A stretch of DNA of 55,079 nt, from the NCBI GenBank assembly GCA_029003555.1, contig JAQYCE010000046.1, positions 1 to 55,079 of the forward strand, written 5' to 3'. Source of the stretch: Bacillota bacterium. GTDB lineage: Bacteria; Bacillota; Clostridia; Tissierellales; Peptoniphilaceae. The stretch's first letter is position 1, and every line of letters begins with the position of its first letter. Made by a program: the position numbers and the translations under genes. The notes under the pieces are model-generated. The model searched no databases and was not told the DNA's origin. It saw only the letters and a list, made by a program, of their open reading frames with translations. Shown in pieces: positions 8,211 to 16,409 of the stretch.

Positions 8211-10141
8211 TCCTCTTCCTCTCCTTCCAATTCCATCGATAGGGAGAGCCAGCGGTCACTGGCTTCCTCGATCTTCTTTTGAATCGTCTCCAGCTGGTCA
8301 TGGACCACCATGGCCTCTTCATAGTCCTCATAGATTGCCGGGTCCAGGGCTTGGGCCTGGAGGACTTCAGCCCGGGCTTGGAGGTCTTGGATCTCCCGGT
8401 CCAGGTCCTGGATCCGGGCCCTGGCCTTCCGGACCTCCTCCTTCTTCATCCGCTTTTTCTTCTGGATTTTCTTCTTCTGGGTCTGGGTCAGGCCTTCCCC
8501 GGCCTCCTCTTCCCCGGCATCTGTCTCCTGGCCGGCCAGGAAGTCATCGTAATTCCCCAGGCTGGTCGCCATCCCCTCCGGTGTCAGGTGGAAGATGTGG
8601 TCGCAGACGTGGTTGAGGAAGTAGCGGTCATGGGAGATGACCAGGACCGTCCCCTCATAGTCGATCAGGGCCTCCTCCAGGATCTCCCGACTTTCAATGT
8701 CCAGGTGGTTGGTCGGCTCATCCAGGAGAAGGAGGTTGGCATTGGAGAGCATGAGCTTGAGGAGGGCCAGGCGGGATTTTTCGCCCCCCGACAGGTCCCC
8801 AACGACCTGAAAGATATCATCGCCAACGAATTGGAACTTGGCCAGGTTGGACCGGACCCGGTAGTGGTCCATCTGGGGGTGGGCATCCCAAAACTCATCG
8901 ATCACCGTCTTCTCATCATCCAGGTTGGCCTGCTCCTGGTCGAAATAGGCCGTTTTCACCGCAGACCCGAAGCTGACCCTCCCCATGTCCCCACTCATCT
9001 TATCCAGAAGGATCCGGAAGAGGGTGGTCTTGCCCACCCCGTTCTCCCCGACCAGGCCCACCTTCCATCCCTTTCCCAGGTAAAAGCTGACCCCCTGAAA
9101 AAGGGGACGGCCGTCAAAGGACTTGGCCAGGTCCTCCACTTCCAAAACATCCCGACCCGACTCATAGCGGGGGGTCAGTTTGAACCGCATATGGGGGTCC
9201 TGGTCCGGTGGAGCCTCCACCAAAACCATCTTGTCCAGGAGCTTCTGCCGGGACCGGGACTGGGCAATCCCCCGCTTGCGGAGGGATCCTCCCTGCTTGG
9301 ACAGGCGGTCGATGATCTCCTGTTGACGGGCGATTTCCGCCTGCTGGTTCTCATAGGCGTGGCGGAGGACTTCCAGGTCCTTGGCCCGCCTTTGGGTGTA
9401 TTCCCGGTAGCCGCAGTTATAGGCAAAAAGCCTGCCCTTTTCGATGAGGAAGATCCGCTGGCAGATCCGGTCCAGGAAGTAGCGATCATGGGAGATGAGG
9501 AGGACGGCCCCCTTGAAATCCACCAGGAAGGATTCCAGGAAGCGGATAGCCTGGATGTCCAGGTGGTTGGTGGGCTCATCCAAAAGAAGGATGTCCGGTC
9601 GGCCGGATAGCATCCGGGCTAACTCCAACCGGGACTTCTCCCCACCGGAAAGGACGTTGACCGGGTCATCAAACCGGTCCTCCCCAAAGCCCATCCCTTT
9701 GAGGATCCCCCGAATTTCAGAGATGTAGGAAAGACCCCCTTCCTCCTCAAAGCGTTCGGTCAGAACCTGGTAGGAGGACATGACCCGGGAAAGTTCCTCT
9801 TTGGTCAGGTCCTCCCCCATCTGCTTTTCCAAGTCCCGGAGCTTGTCCTCCACCTGGAAGGCTCGCCAATAGGCCTTTTTGCACTCCTCAAAAAGGGAGT
9901 TGTCCGATTCGATGTGGACGTTCTGGGCCAGGTAGCCCAGGCGGAGGTCCCCCTTCATGGAGATTTTTCCGGAGTCCGGGTCCTCGATGGAGGTTAGGAG
10001 GCGGAAAAGGGTAGTTTTGCCCACTCCGTTTCCCCCGATGATTCCAATCTTGTCCCCCTGGTTGACCTGGAAGGAGACCCCCTTCAGGATCGATTTGATC
10101 CCATAGGATTTTTTTAGGTCTTGTGCACTGATTACTGCCAT
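8207..10141 (-). CDS. ABC-F family ribosome-associated ATPase (YdiF-like)
   Basis: This 644-residue soluble protein has two ABC domains and no membrane segments. NBD1 has Walker A GGNGVGKTT near 37 and signature LSGGEKSR followed by LLLDEPTNHLD. A linker of about 90 residues (YRE-YTQRRAKDLEVL) fits the P-site tRNA interaction motif of ABC-F proteins. NBD2 repeats GENGVGKTT and LSGGEKSR. A charged C-terminal coiled coil spans about 545-640. Length and layout match YdiF-type translation factors rather than drug exporters; an antibiotic-resistance role cannot be excluded. It follows rex by 22 nt and overlaps the GDPD-like gene. Confidence 0.92.
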   Translation of the reverse strand: MAVISAQDLKKSYGIKSILKGVSFQVNQGDKIGIIGGNGVGKTTLFRLLTSIEDPDSGKISMKGDLRLGYLAQNVHIESDNSLFEECKKAYWRAFQVEDKLRDLEKQMGEDLTKEELSRVMSSYQVLTERFEEEGGLSYISEIRGILKGMGFGEDRFDDPVNVLSGGEKSRLELARMLSGRPDILLLDEPTNHLDIQAIRFLESFLVDFKGAVLLISHDRYFLDRICQRIFLIEKGRLFAYNCGYREYTQRRAKDLEVLRHAYENQQAEIARQQEIIDRLSKQGGSLRKRGIAQSRSRQKLLDKMVLVEAPPDQDPHMRFKLTPRYESGRDVLEVEDLAKSFDGRPLFQGVSFYLGKGWKVGLVGENGVGKTTLFRILLDKMSGDMGRVSFGSAVKTAYFDQEQANLDDEKTVIDEFWDAHPQMDHYRVRSNLAKFQFVGDDIFQVVGDLSGGEKSRLALLKLMLSNANLLLLDEPTNHLDIESREILEEALIDYEGTVLVISHDRYFLNHVCDHIFHLTPEGMATSLGNYDDFLAGQETDAGEEEAGEGLTQTQKKKIQKKKRMKKEEVRKARARIQDLDREIQDLQARAEVLQAQALDPAIYEDYEEAMVVHDQLETIQKKIEEASDRWLSLSMELEGEEEE

Positions 10142-10163
10142 ATGCGGTTCTTTCCTTTATCTT

Positions 10164-10802
10164 CTAGGCCCCCTGGTAGTCATCCGGGTGGTGGATGTAG
10201 TAGGTAAGGGTATGGAGGGATTCTTCCAGGTAGACATTTTCCAAAACGACCCCCTCCTGCAAGCGGATGTCATAGAGGGCAAAATTCCAGATCCCCTTAA
10301 TCCCTGCTTGACTGGCCCGGTCGGCAATTTCCTGGGCCACCCGGGAAGGGGTGGTGATGGTGATAATGTCCAGGCCTTCTTTTTGGATGATGAACTCCAG
10401 CAGATCGATGGAGTGGATGACCCGTCCACCGAACTTGGTCCCCACTTTTTCCAGGTCCGCGTCAAAGAGGGCCTTAAGCTCGTAGTTGGTGTTGGAGAAG
10501 AGCTTGGAGTTGGCAATGGCCTCGCCCAGGTGGCCGATACCCACGATGCCGACTTTTTGTCCGGATTCCACCCCGATGATCCTTCCCACCTGTTCCCGGA
10601 GGCTGTCAACCCGGTAGCCGAAGCCCTGTTGGCCGAAGCCGCCGAAGTGGTTGAGGTCCTGGCGGATCTGGGAGGCGGTAAAGCCGGTAATTTCGCTCAA
10701 TGCGGCGGAAGAGACCCTCTCCTCTCCCTTTTCAGCAAGAATCGTTAGATAGCGGTAGTATTTCGGCAAACGCCGAACCACCGCCTTGGATATTTTTTTC
10801 AT
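10164..10802 (-). CDS. rex: Redox-sensing transcriptional repressor Rex
   Basis: Rex is a homodimeric repressor that senses the NADH/NAD+ ratio and controls fermentation and respiration genes. The 212-residue length is typical. An N-terminal winged helix (VVRRLPKYYRYL, SSAALSEITGFTASQIRQDLNHFGGFGQQGFGY) carries the DNA-binding helix, followed by a Rossmann fold with GIGHLGEAI near 90. The C-terminal domain-swapped helix is present. Its start overlaps the preceding membrane-protein stop by 4 nt (ATGA). No clear Rex palindrome was spotted in the window, so its local targets are unknown. Confidence 0.97.
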   Translation of the reverse strand: MKKISKAVVRRLPKYYRYLTILAEKGEERVSSAALSEITGFTASQIRQDLNHFGGFGQQGFGYRVDSLREQVGRIIGVESGQKVGIVGIGHLGEAIANSKLFSNTNYELKALFDADLEKVGTKFGGRVIHSIDLLEFIIQKEGLDIITITTPSRVAQEIADRASQAGIKGIWNFALYDIRLQEGVVLENVYLEESLHTLTYYIHHPDDYQGA

Positions 10803-11266
10803 TGGGACTCCTTCCTAGGCTCGTCATCCTTGAAAAAGAAAAAGTGGACCAGGTGGAGGAATACCACCAGGACGCCTAACAACAGGCCCAGGGACATGAG
10901 GAAGGTCATGGTGGAATTGGCTAGAATTTTCTGGTAGACTCCCGGATCGACGAAAAGCCCTTGGAAAATGAAGATAGCCGGCAGGATCCCCCCGCAAAAA
11001 TAGGCTGCTTCAACCAGGCCGATGAAGACCTGGAAACCGTCGATATGGGGGTCCAGGAAGATGGCCAGGCCATGGAGGGCGGCAAAAGCCAGGGACAGGA
11101 CCAGGAGAACATAGGAAATCCGCTCCATGGTAATAAAGAGAGTAGGATCCTTCATGGCTCCTGTAGATAGCGTATAGTCGATGGCCAGGGAAAAGAGGAG
11201 GTGGACGACGACCAGGACAAAAGCCAGTCGGCCCATCCTCCTTGTGGATTTTTTGACCTCGTTCAT
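10799..11266 (-). CDS. Small four-helix membrane protein of unknown function
   Basis: The start at 11266 is chosen for its RBS (AAAGGGG, 7 nt upstream); it gives 155 residues. Four hydrophobic segments are visible: around FVLVVVHLLFSLAI, YVLLVLSLAFAALHGLAIFL, VEAAYFCGGILPAIFIFQGLF and FLMSLGLLLGVLVVFLHLVHFFFF, with basic residues before the first, so the N-terminus is probably cytoplasmic. I do not recognise the family. It lies 25 nt after cls and overlaps rex by 4 nt, so it is co-expressed with both. A role linking membrane state and redox control is only a guess from position. Confidence 0.72.
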   Translation of the reverse strand: MNEVKKSTRRMGRLAFVLVVVHLLFSLAIDYTLSTGAMKDPTLFITMERISYVLLVLSLAFAALHGLAIFLDPHIDGFQVFIGLVEAAYFCGGILPAIFIFQGLFVDPGVYQKILANSTMTFLMSLGLLLGVLVVFLHLVHFFFFKDDEPRKESQ

Positions 11267-11291
11267 GGGTAACCCCTTTCTCTCCCCACCT

Positions 11292-12773
11292 TTACAGGAT
11301 GGGGGCAAAAAGCCGGCAAATCGGGCTCAGGATCTTGTAACGGAGTGGCATGGTCTTCCACCACTCCTGGGTCAGGAGGGTGGATTTCTTGATATCCTCA
11401 TCAAAGGCCCGACGGAGCTCTTGGTTGACTTCCGCCGAATAGACGATTTCCGAGGCTTCAAAATTCAAGGAGAAGGAACGCTCATCGATGTTGGCCGACC
11501 CCACCATGGAGAAGACATCGTCGACGATGAGGACCTTGGAATGGAGAAAGCCGTTGTCGTAGCGGTAGATATTGGCCCCGTCCTTGGCAATGGCCTTGGT
11601 GAAAGACAGTGTGGCGGGATAGACCACGGGGTGGTCGGGCTTGTCGGGAATCATGATGTTGACTTCCACCCCCTGCTGAAGGGCGATGGTCAGGGCCTCC
11701 TGGAAGGAGGAGTCCGGTATGTAGTAGGGGGTATGGATGTCGATCCGCTTGTCAGCCTGGTTGATCATCTTGATCATGGCCAATTTGATGTTCTTCATCT
11801 TGGTGTCCGGTCCGGACGAGACCATCTGACAGAGGGTGGATCCGGTCCCTTCCGTTGGGCGGATATCCGGCTCAAGGGCGGGATCAAGACCCGTCGCATA
11901 GTACCAGTCCTGGATAAAGCGGACCTTGATGGCATGGGCAGCGGACCCCTGGATTCTCAGGTGGGTGTCCCTCCAGTAACCGAATTTGTCATCCAGGCCC
12001 AGGTATTCATCCCCGACGTTAAAGCCGCCAATATAGGAGATGGCATCGTCGATGACGACCAGCTTCCGGTGGTTCCGGTAGTTCATCCGGAGGTTGATAA
12101 TCCGGAGGAAGGAAGGGAAGAATATCCCCACCTCAATACCGGACTCCTTCATCCGGCGAAACTCTCGCTTGGAAATGAAGCGACAGCCAATCCCGTCGGT
12201 GAGAAGGCGGACCCGGACCCCCCGTCCCGCCGCCTGAACCAGGTGGTTGACCAGGCGGGTACCCAGGCCATCCGACTTGAAGATATAGTATTGGACTTCG
12301 ATGGAGTGTTGAGCTGCGTCAATATCATCAATCAGGGCATCAAATTTTTCCTGACCGTCCGTAAAGACCCGGACATCATTGTCGGCGGAAAGGACGGACT
12401 GGTTGAGTCTAAGGTTTAAGGTGGCCAGTTCCCCCACCTCCCCCATGGTGGCCCTTTCCTCAAAGTCATCGAAAATGTCGGGCAAGTCCCCCAACATCTT
12501 CTCCTGGATCTCGCTCTCCTCCCGGATAAACCGGTCCTGCTCGGCTTTTATCCGGAACATGTTGGTCCGGCGGGTATCCTGGCCCAGGAGGAGGTAGGGG
12601 AAAAATCCCACAATCGGGAGGAGGGTCATGACCAGGATCCACATGAGGGTGGACCGGGCAGGTCTTTCCCGGCCCCAATAGATGATGGTCAGGACCAGGA
12701 CCAGGTTGATCCACCAATAATTTTCATAAAGAAAGGTATAGATTGTTAGAAAAATCTTTACAAACAGGTCCAT
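11292..12773 (-). CDS. cls: Cardiolipin synthase (phospholipase D family)
   Basis: It joins two phosphatidylglycerol molecules into cardiolipin and glycerol at the membrane. Of 493 residues, the N-terminus holds two transmembrane helices (about 7-30 and 38-63), followed by two PLD domains. The first HKD motif reads HRKLVVIDD near 228 and the second HSKVLIVDD near 410, each followed by the usual GG/GS-N segment (GGFNVGDEY, GSANIDERS). Length and layout match bacterial Cls/ClsA. It is downstream of typA by 19 nt and upstream of the small membrane protein by 25 nt. Confidence 0.96.
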   Translation of the reverse strand: MDLFVKIFLTIYTFLYENYWWINLVLVLTIIYWGRERPARSTLMWILVMTLLPIVGFFPYLLLGQDTRRTNMFRIKAEQDRFIREESEIQEKMLGDLPDIFDDFEERATMGEVGELATLNLRLNQSVLSADNDVRVFTDGQEKFDALIDDIDAAQHSIEVQYYIFKSDGLGTRLVNHLVQAAGRGVRVRLLTDGIGCRFISKREFRRMKESGIEVGIFFPSFLRIINLRMNYRNHRKLVVIDDAISYIGGFNVGDEYLGLDDKFGYWRDTHLRIQGSAAHAIKVRFIQDWYYATGLDPALEPDIRPTEGTGSTLCQMVSSGPDTKMKNIKLAMIKMINQADKRIDIHTPYYIPDSSFQEALTIALQQGVEVNIMIPDKPDHPVVYPATLSFTKAIAKDGANIYRYDNGFLHSKVLIVDDVFSMVGSANIDERSFSLNFEASEIVYSAEVNQELRRAFDEDIKKSTLLTQEWWKTMPLRYKILSPICRLFAPIL

Positions 12774-12792
12774 GGTCAGCTCCTAGATGGTC

Positions 12793-14616
12793 TTATGAAT
12801 ACTTCTTGGACTTATAACGCTTATTGGTGTCCAAAATGGCCTTGCGGAGGCGGAGGGCATCCGGGGTGACTTCGATGAGCTCATCCTCTTCCACGAACTC
12901 CATCATCTGCTCCAGGCTGAGCTTGAGAGGAGGAGAGAGCTTGAGGGCTTCGTCGGAGGCGGCGGACCGGATGTTGGTCAGGGCCTTTTTCTTGCAGACG
13001 TTGACCTCGATGTCCAGGCCCTTGGGGTTGGCCCCCACCACCTGACCTTCATAAACCTCCACCCCGGGTTCGATGAAGAGTTGACCCCGGTCCTGGGCGG
13101 CAAAGAGCCCATAGCCGGTGGCTTCCCCGGTTTCAAAGGCGATCAGGGACCCGGTTGGACGCCGGGGGATCTCCCCTTTGTAGGGGGCGTATTCCAAAAA
13201 TTCGTTGTTGAGGACCCCGGTTCCCCGAGTGTCCGTCAAAAGCTGTTGGCGGTAACCGATCAGGCCCCGGGCAGGGATGTTGAAGATGAGCCGGGTATAG
13301 CCGGATGGGGTAGTCTTGATTTCCTGGAGTTCGCCCTTCCGCCGGCCCAGTGCCTGGATGACGGCCCCGGAAAATTCCTGGTCGATGTCCACGACCACCT
13401 CTTCGATAGGCTCCATCTTGTGGCCTTTTTCATCGGTCCGGAAGAGGACTTCCGGCTTGGAGACCTGGAACTCATAGGATTCCCGCCTCATTTTCTCAAT
13501 CAAGACGGAAAGGTGGAGTTCACCGCGGCCGCTGACTTTGAAGGAATCCGTCCCCTCCCCTTCCTCAACCCGGAGGGAAACATCCGTTTCCAATTCCTTG
13601 AAAAGGCGGGCCCGGAGGTGACGGGAGGTGACGTATTTTCCTGACTGACCGGCAAAGGGAGAATCGTTGACCGAGAAGGTCATCTGGAGGGTGGGCTCTG
13701 AAATCTTCACAAAGGGCAGGGGGGTGGGATCCTCCGGATTGCAGAGGGTGTCCCCCACTTCGATCCCTTCCACCCCGGAAACGGCGATGATGGACCCAAC
13801 CCCGGAGGATTCGACGGGGACCCGCTTGAGCCCGTCGAATTCAAAGATCTTGGTGATTTTGACCTCTCGGTCCACTTCAGGATTGTTGTAGTTTTTGATG
13901 GTGACGTGGTCCCCTACCTTGACCTGACCCTGACCGATCTTCCCGATCCCGATCCGGCCCACATAGTCGTTGTAGTCGCAGGTGGAGATGAGGAGCTTGA
14001 AGGGGCCCTCGCTGTCCCCTTCAGGGGCAGGGATGGCTTCCAGGATCATATCCATCATGGGAACCATGTCGGTCCCCTTTTTGTCCTGGTCCCGACTGGC
14101 CCAACCCTCCCGGGCGGAGGCATAGATGATGGGAGAATCCAGGTAGGATTCCGGCGCATCCACGGCGATGAAGAGGTCCAGAAGTTCATCCTTGACCTCA
14201 TCAACCCGGGCATCGGCCCGGTCCACCTTGTTGATGCAGAGGATGGCGGGCAGGCCCAGGTCTACAGCCTTCCGGAGGACGAACTTGGTTTGGGGCATGG
14301 GGCCCTCGAAGGCGTCCACCAGGAGGATGACTCCGTCGCACATTTTCAAGACCCGTTCCACTTCGCCGCCGAAATCAGCGTGTCCCGGGGTGTCAATAAT
14401 ATTGATTTTCGTCCCTTTGTAGTTGACCGCGGTGTTTTTGGAGAGGATGGTGATCCCCCGCTCCCGCTCCAGGTCGCCGGAATCCATGACCCGATCCTGG
14501 ATTTCCTGGTTCTGTCGGATGGATCCGGAGACCCGGAGGAGCCCATCCACCAGGGTGGTCTTTCCATGGTCGACATGGGCGATAATGGCAACATTTCGTA
14601 TATCTTGTCTTTTCAT
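12793..14616 (-). CDS. typA: Ribosome-associated translational GTPase TypA/BipA
   Basis: BipA/TypA is an EF-G-like GTPase important for ribosome assembly and stress adaptation. The 607 residues start MKRQDIRNVAIIAHVDHGKTT, with the G1 motif AHVDHGKT, G2 RERGITI, G3 DTPGHADF and G4 NKVDR. Domains II, III and V follow, and the C-terminal TypA-specific part (LSPPLKLSLEQMMEFVEEDE, ending KRYKSKKYS) is complete. It heads the typA-cls-rex run. The upstream region is AT-rich, but I see no clear promoter hexamers. Confidence 0.97.
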   Translation of the reverse strand: MKRQDIRNVAIIAHVDHGKTTLVDGLLRVSGSIRQNQEIQDRVMDSGDLERERGITILSKNTAVNYKGTKINIIDTPGHADFGGEVERVLKMCDGVILLVDAFEGPMPQTKFVLRKAVDLGLPAILCINKVDRADARVDEVKDELLDLFIAVDAPESYLDSPIIYASAREGWASRDQDKKGTDMVPMMDMILEAIPAPEGDSEGPFKLLISTCDYNDYVGRIGIGKIGQGQVKVGDHVTIKNYNNPEVDREVKITKIFEFDGLKRVPVESSGVGSIIAVSGVEGIEVGDTLCNPEDPTPLPFVKISEPTLQMTFSVNDSPFAGQSGKYVTSRHLRARLFKELETDVSLRVEEGEGTDSFKVSGRGELHLSVLIEKMRRESYEFQVSKPEVLFRTDEKGHKMEPIEEVVVDIDQEFSGAVIQALGRRKGELQEIKTTPSGYTRLIFNIPARGLIGYRQQLLTDTRGTGVLNNEFLEYAPYKGEIPRRPTGSLIAFETGEATGYGLFAAQDRGQLFIEPGVEVYEGQVVGANPKGLDIEVNVCKKKALTNIRSAASDEALKLSPPLKLSLEQMMEFVEEDELIEVTPDALRLRKAILDTNKRYKSKKYS

Positions 14617-14759
14617 TCTTACTCCCTAACTTTATTCCATAAAGGACCGACTTGGCCGGATCCTTCTTATCCTATTAATTTTAACATAAAAAAGACCCTG
14701 TCTCCGGAAAATCCCCATCCATCCGTGCTTGGAAGGGAGTCCTCATGGCGATCCAGGGC

Positions 14760-15155
14760 CTAGGAGTGATGAAATTTATAGATGCAGTGGACCTCGCTTT
14801 TATTGACCGTCAGCTCTTCCACCAAGGCTTCCACGATCATGAGCCCCCTTCCGGAGGCCTTCATCTTCTTTGCCAAACAGGGCCTATCCCAGGTCACCCC
14901 ACTGCCTTCATCCCGTACGGAGATGGAAATAATCTCATTATCCGCCGTCACATCGATCGAAACAATCTTGTCGGGATTGTTCCGGTTTCCATGTTCACAG
15001 GCGTTGATCATGAGTTCCGAGATCACCAGGCGGATATCCTGGAGACTGGACCGATCCATGGGGAGGTGACGGTCGATCTCTTGGACGATTCGGATGGTGT
15101 GGTCGCAGATGGAGGAAATTTCGCTGGGAATGGTACCGGAATACCGATAAAGCAC
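14760..15155 (-). CDS. RsbW-like anti-sigma factor serine kinase (HATPase_c fold)
   Basis: The GTG start at 15155 is chosen because AAAGGAGG lies 5 nt upstream; it gives 131 residues. The GHKL ATPase fold is visible: N-box ELMINACEHGNRNN near 55, then DEGSGVTW (G1-like) and GRGLMIVEALV (G2-like). Such kinases bind a sigma factor or phosphorylate an anti-anti-sigma partner (RsbW/SpoIIAB/BtrW type). Neither a sigma factor nor an RsbV-like gene is adjacent, so the partner is elsewhere or the protein works differently. It appears to be transcribed alone. Confidence 0.85.
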   Translation of the reverse strand: MLYRYSGTIPSEISSICDHTIRIVQEIDRHLPMDRSSLQDIRLVISELMINACEHGNRNNPDKIVSIDVTADNEIISISVRDEGSGVTWDRPCLAKKMKASGRGLMIVEALVEELTVNKSEVHCIYKFHHS

Positions 15156-15360
15156 GAAAGCCTCCTTTCTACGCCGGGTTCCATGAGCCGAAGGCGGGTC
15201 TACCGATCGATCCCTAAGTTTGCTCTTTCTCTTCAATTTATGTACAATCTTTTTATACCCCAGGAAATTGACCGGTAATCAGGCCGGGGAGGCCAAAGGG
15301 GCCGGAAAAAGAGAAAGGCGTCAAAAGAAAAAAACTGATGAAATCCTTTCACTTTATCGT

Positions 15361-15388
15361 TTGGATTGCTCGGACTATGGTATATATT
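15361..15388 (+). promoter_or_regulatory. Probable promoter of the rubredoxin gene
   Basis: -35 TTGGAT (15361-15366), 16 nt, -10 TATATT (15383-15388). The short leader contains a hairpin TCCCGG/CCGGGA at about 15407-15424. Confidence 0.5.
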
Positions 15389-15442
15389 TAGCGTACGTTA
15401 TCGAATCCCGGGGATGTCCGGGAAAAACTCAAGGAGGAAAGT

Positions 15443-15604
15443 ATGAAAAAGTATGAATGTGAAGCTTGCGGCTATATCTATGATCCTGGAAAAGGCGATC
15501 CCATGAGCGATATCGCTGCCGGAACTGCTTTTGAAGACCTGCCTGAAGATTGGGTTTGCCCCGTCTGCGGCGCCGGCAAAGACCAGTTTTCAGTGGTTGA
15601 ATAA
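15443..15604 (+). CDS. Rubredoxin
   Basis: This is a 53-residue electron carrier with a single Fe(Cys)4 site. Both Cys pairs are visible: [10 protein letters not shown] near 5-8 and [12 protein letters not shown] near 38-41, with the family WVCP and Tyr/Asp residues between. An RBS AAGGAGGAA is placed 5 nt before ATG. It is one of three convincing plus-strand genes and has its own promoter and terminator, so it is monocistronic. In anaerobes rubredoxin usually supplies electrons to oxygen- and superoxide-detoxifying enzymes; no such partner is adjacent. Confidence 0.97.
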   Translation: MKKYECEACGYIYDPGKGDPMSDIAAGTAFEDLPEDWVCPVCGAGKDQFSVVE

Positions 15605-15632
15605 GCCATTCTCGATTCCTGAAATAAAAGAC

Positions 15633-15677
15633 GCCCGGTTGGAGCGGAATGCCCGCCCCGGCCGGGCTTCTTTTTTT
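15633..15677 (+). terminator. Terminator of rubredoxin, probably bidirectional
   Basis: Stem GCCCGG...CCGGGC (with an inner GGGCGGGC-rich arm) followed by TTCTTTTTTT on the plus strand. The minus strand after the same stem has GTCTTTTATTT, so it may also end the convergent VTT gene, whose coding region closes at 15681. Confidence 0.85.
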
Positions 15678-15680
15678 GTA

Positions 15681-16409
15681 TTATAGGCCTTCCAGGAAGT
15701 GGAGTCCCTTCTCAATCCACCATTCCAGGAAAAAGGAGTAGGCCAGGATGGAGGGGATTTTGCCCCAAAGAAGGTGAAAAAGAAAATAAGAAAACTTCAT
15801 ATTGGACAGACCGGCCAGCATGCAGACAAAGTCATCCGGGGCAAAAGGCAGGAGGATGATCAGGACGAAGGCCCGGTTGACCTTCCTCTCATGGTTTTCC
15901 ATCCAGCGGGTGTACTTGACATAGGTCTCTTCCTTGACCATGGACCGGACAAAGACGGTTCCGAAGATCCGGGCCAGGAAGAAGTCGCCGATGGAGCCCA
16001 GGATGATGCCCACATAATTGTAGATAAAGCCCCACAGGGGGCCAAAGAGGTAGACCCCGATAACCAGGGTCAGTCCGCCCGGGATGATGGGGACGATGCA
16101 CTGGAGGATCTGGATGGCGATGAAGACAATGGGTCCCCAGATCCCGAAGCTCCGGATAAAGTCCACCATGACCTTCTTGTTGGTGAAAAGGCCGGCCCGG
16201 TAGGCCAGGATGGCTAAAAGGATGGACAGGGCGATCCCCAGGATGGTGATGGTCTGGATGATCCGCCGGTTCCCTTGGATGGTCTTTTCCGACAGAGCCT
16301 CTTCCATGGTGTCCAGCCGGTCTTCCATCCGGGACAGTCTCCCCTTTTTCTTCCCCTGGCTTTCCGGATTCGGCCCTTTGACTTCCTGTTGTTGAAGGTC
16401 CTCCTTCAT
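15681..16409 (-). CDS. TVP38/TMEM64-like VTT-domain membrane protein
   Basis: The ATG at 16409 is preferred because it overlaps the upstream glycosyltransferase stop (ATGA); it gives 242 residues. A charged cytoplasmic N-terminus (about 55 residues) precedes five or six hydrophobic segments. The VTT signature is visible: FGIWGPIVFIAIQILQCI, PIIPGGLTLVIGVYLFGP, then a GSIGDFFLARIFG loop and the C-terminal LLPFAPDDFVCMLAGLSNM. Members are proposed lipid scramblases or transporters in the DedA superfamily. Pairing with a lipid-type glycosyltransferase suggests a role in glycolipid or envelope assembly, which is inference. Confidence 0.88.
   Translation of the reverse strand: MKEDLQQQEVKGPNPESQGKKKGRLSRMEDRLDTMEEALSEKTIQGNRRIIQTITILGIALSILLAILAYRAGLFTNKKVMVDFIRSFGIWGPIVFIAIQILQCIVPIIPGGLTLVIGVYLFGPLWGFIYNYVGIILGSIGDFFLARIFGTVFVRSMVKEETYVKYTRWMENHERKVNRAFVLIILLPFAPDDFVCMLAGLSNMKFSYFLFHLLWGKIPSILAYSFFLEWWIEKGLHFLEGL

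Noticed and set aside
8279..9610. 443-codon plus-strand frame
   Set aside because: Antisense to the ABC-F gene; a GC-rich mirror frame with Leu/Val/Gly/Pro-rich composition and no domain.
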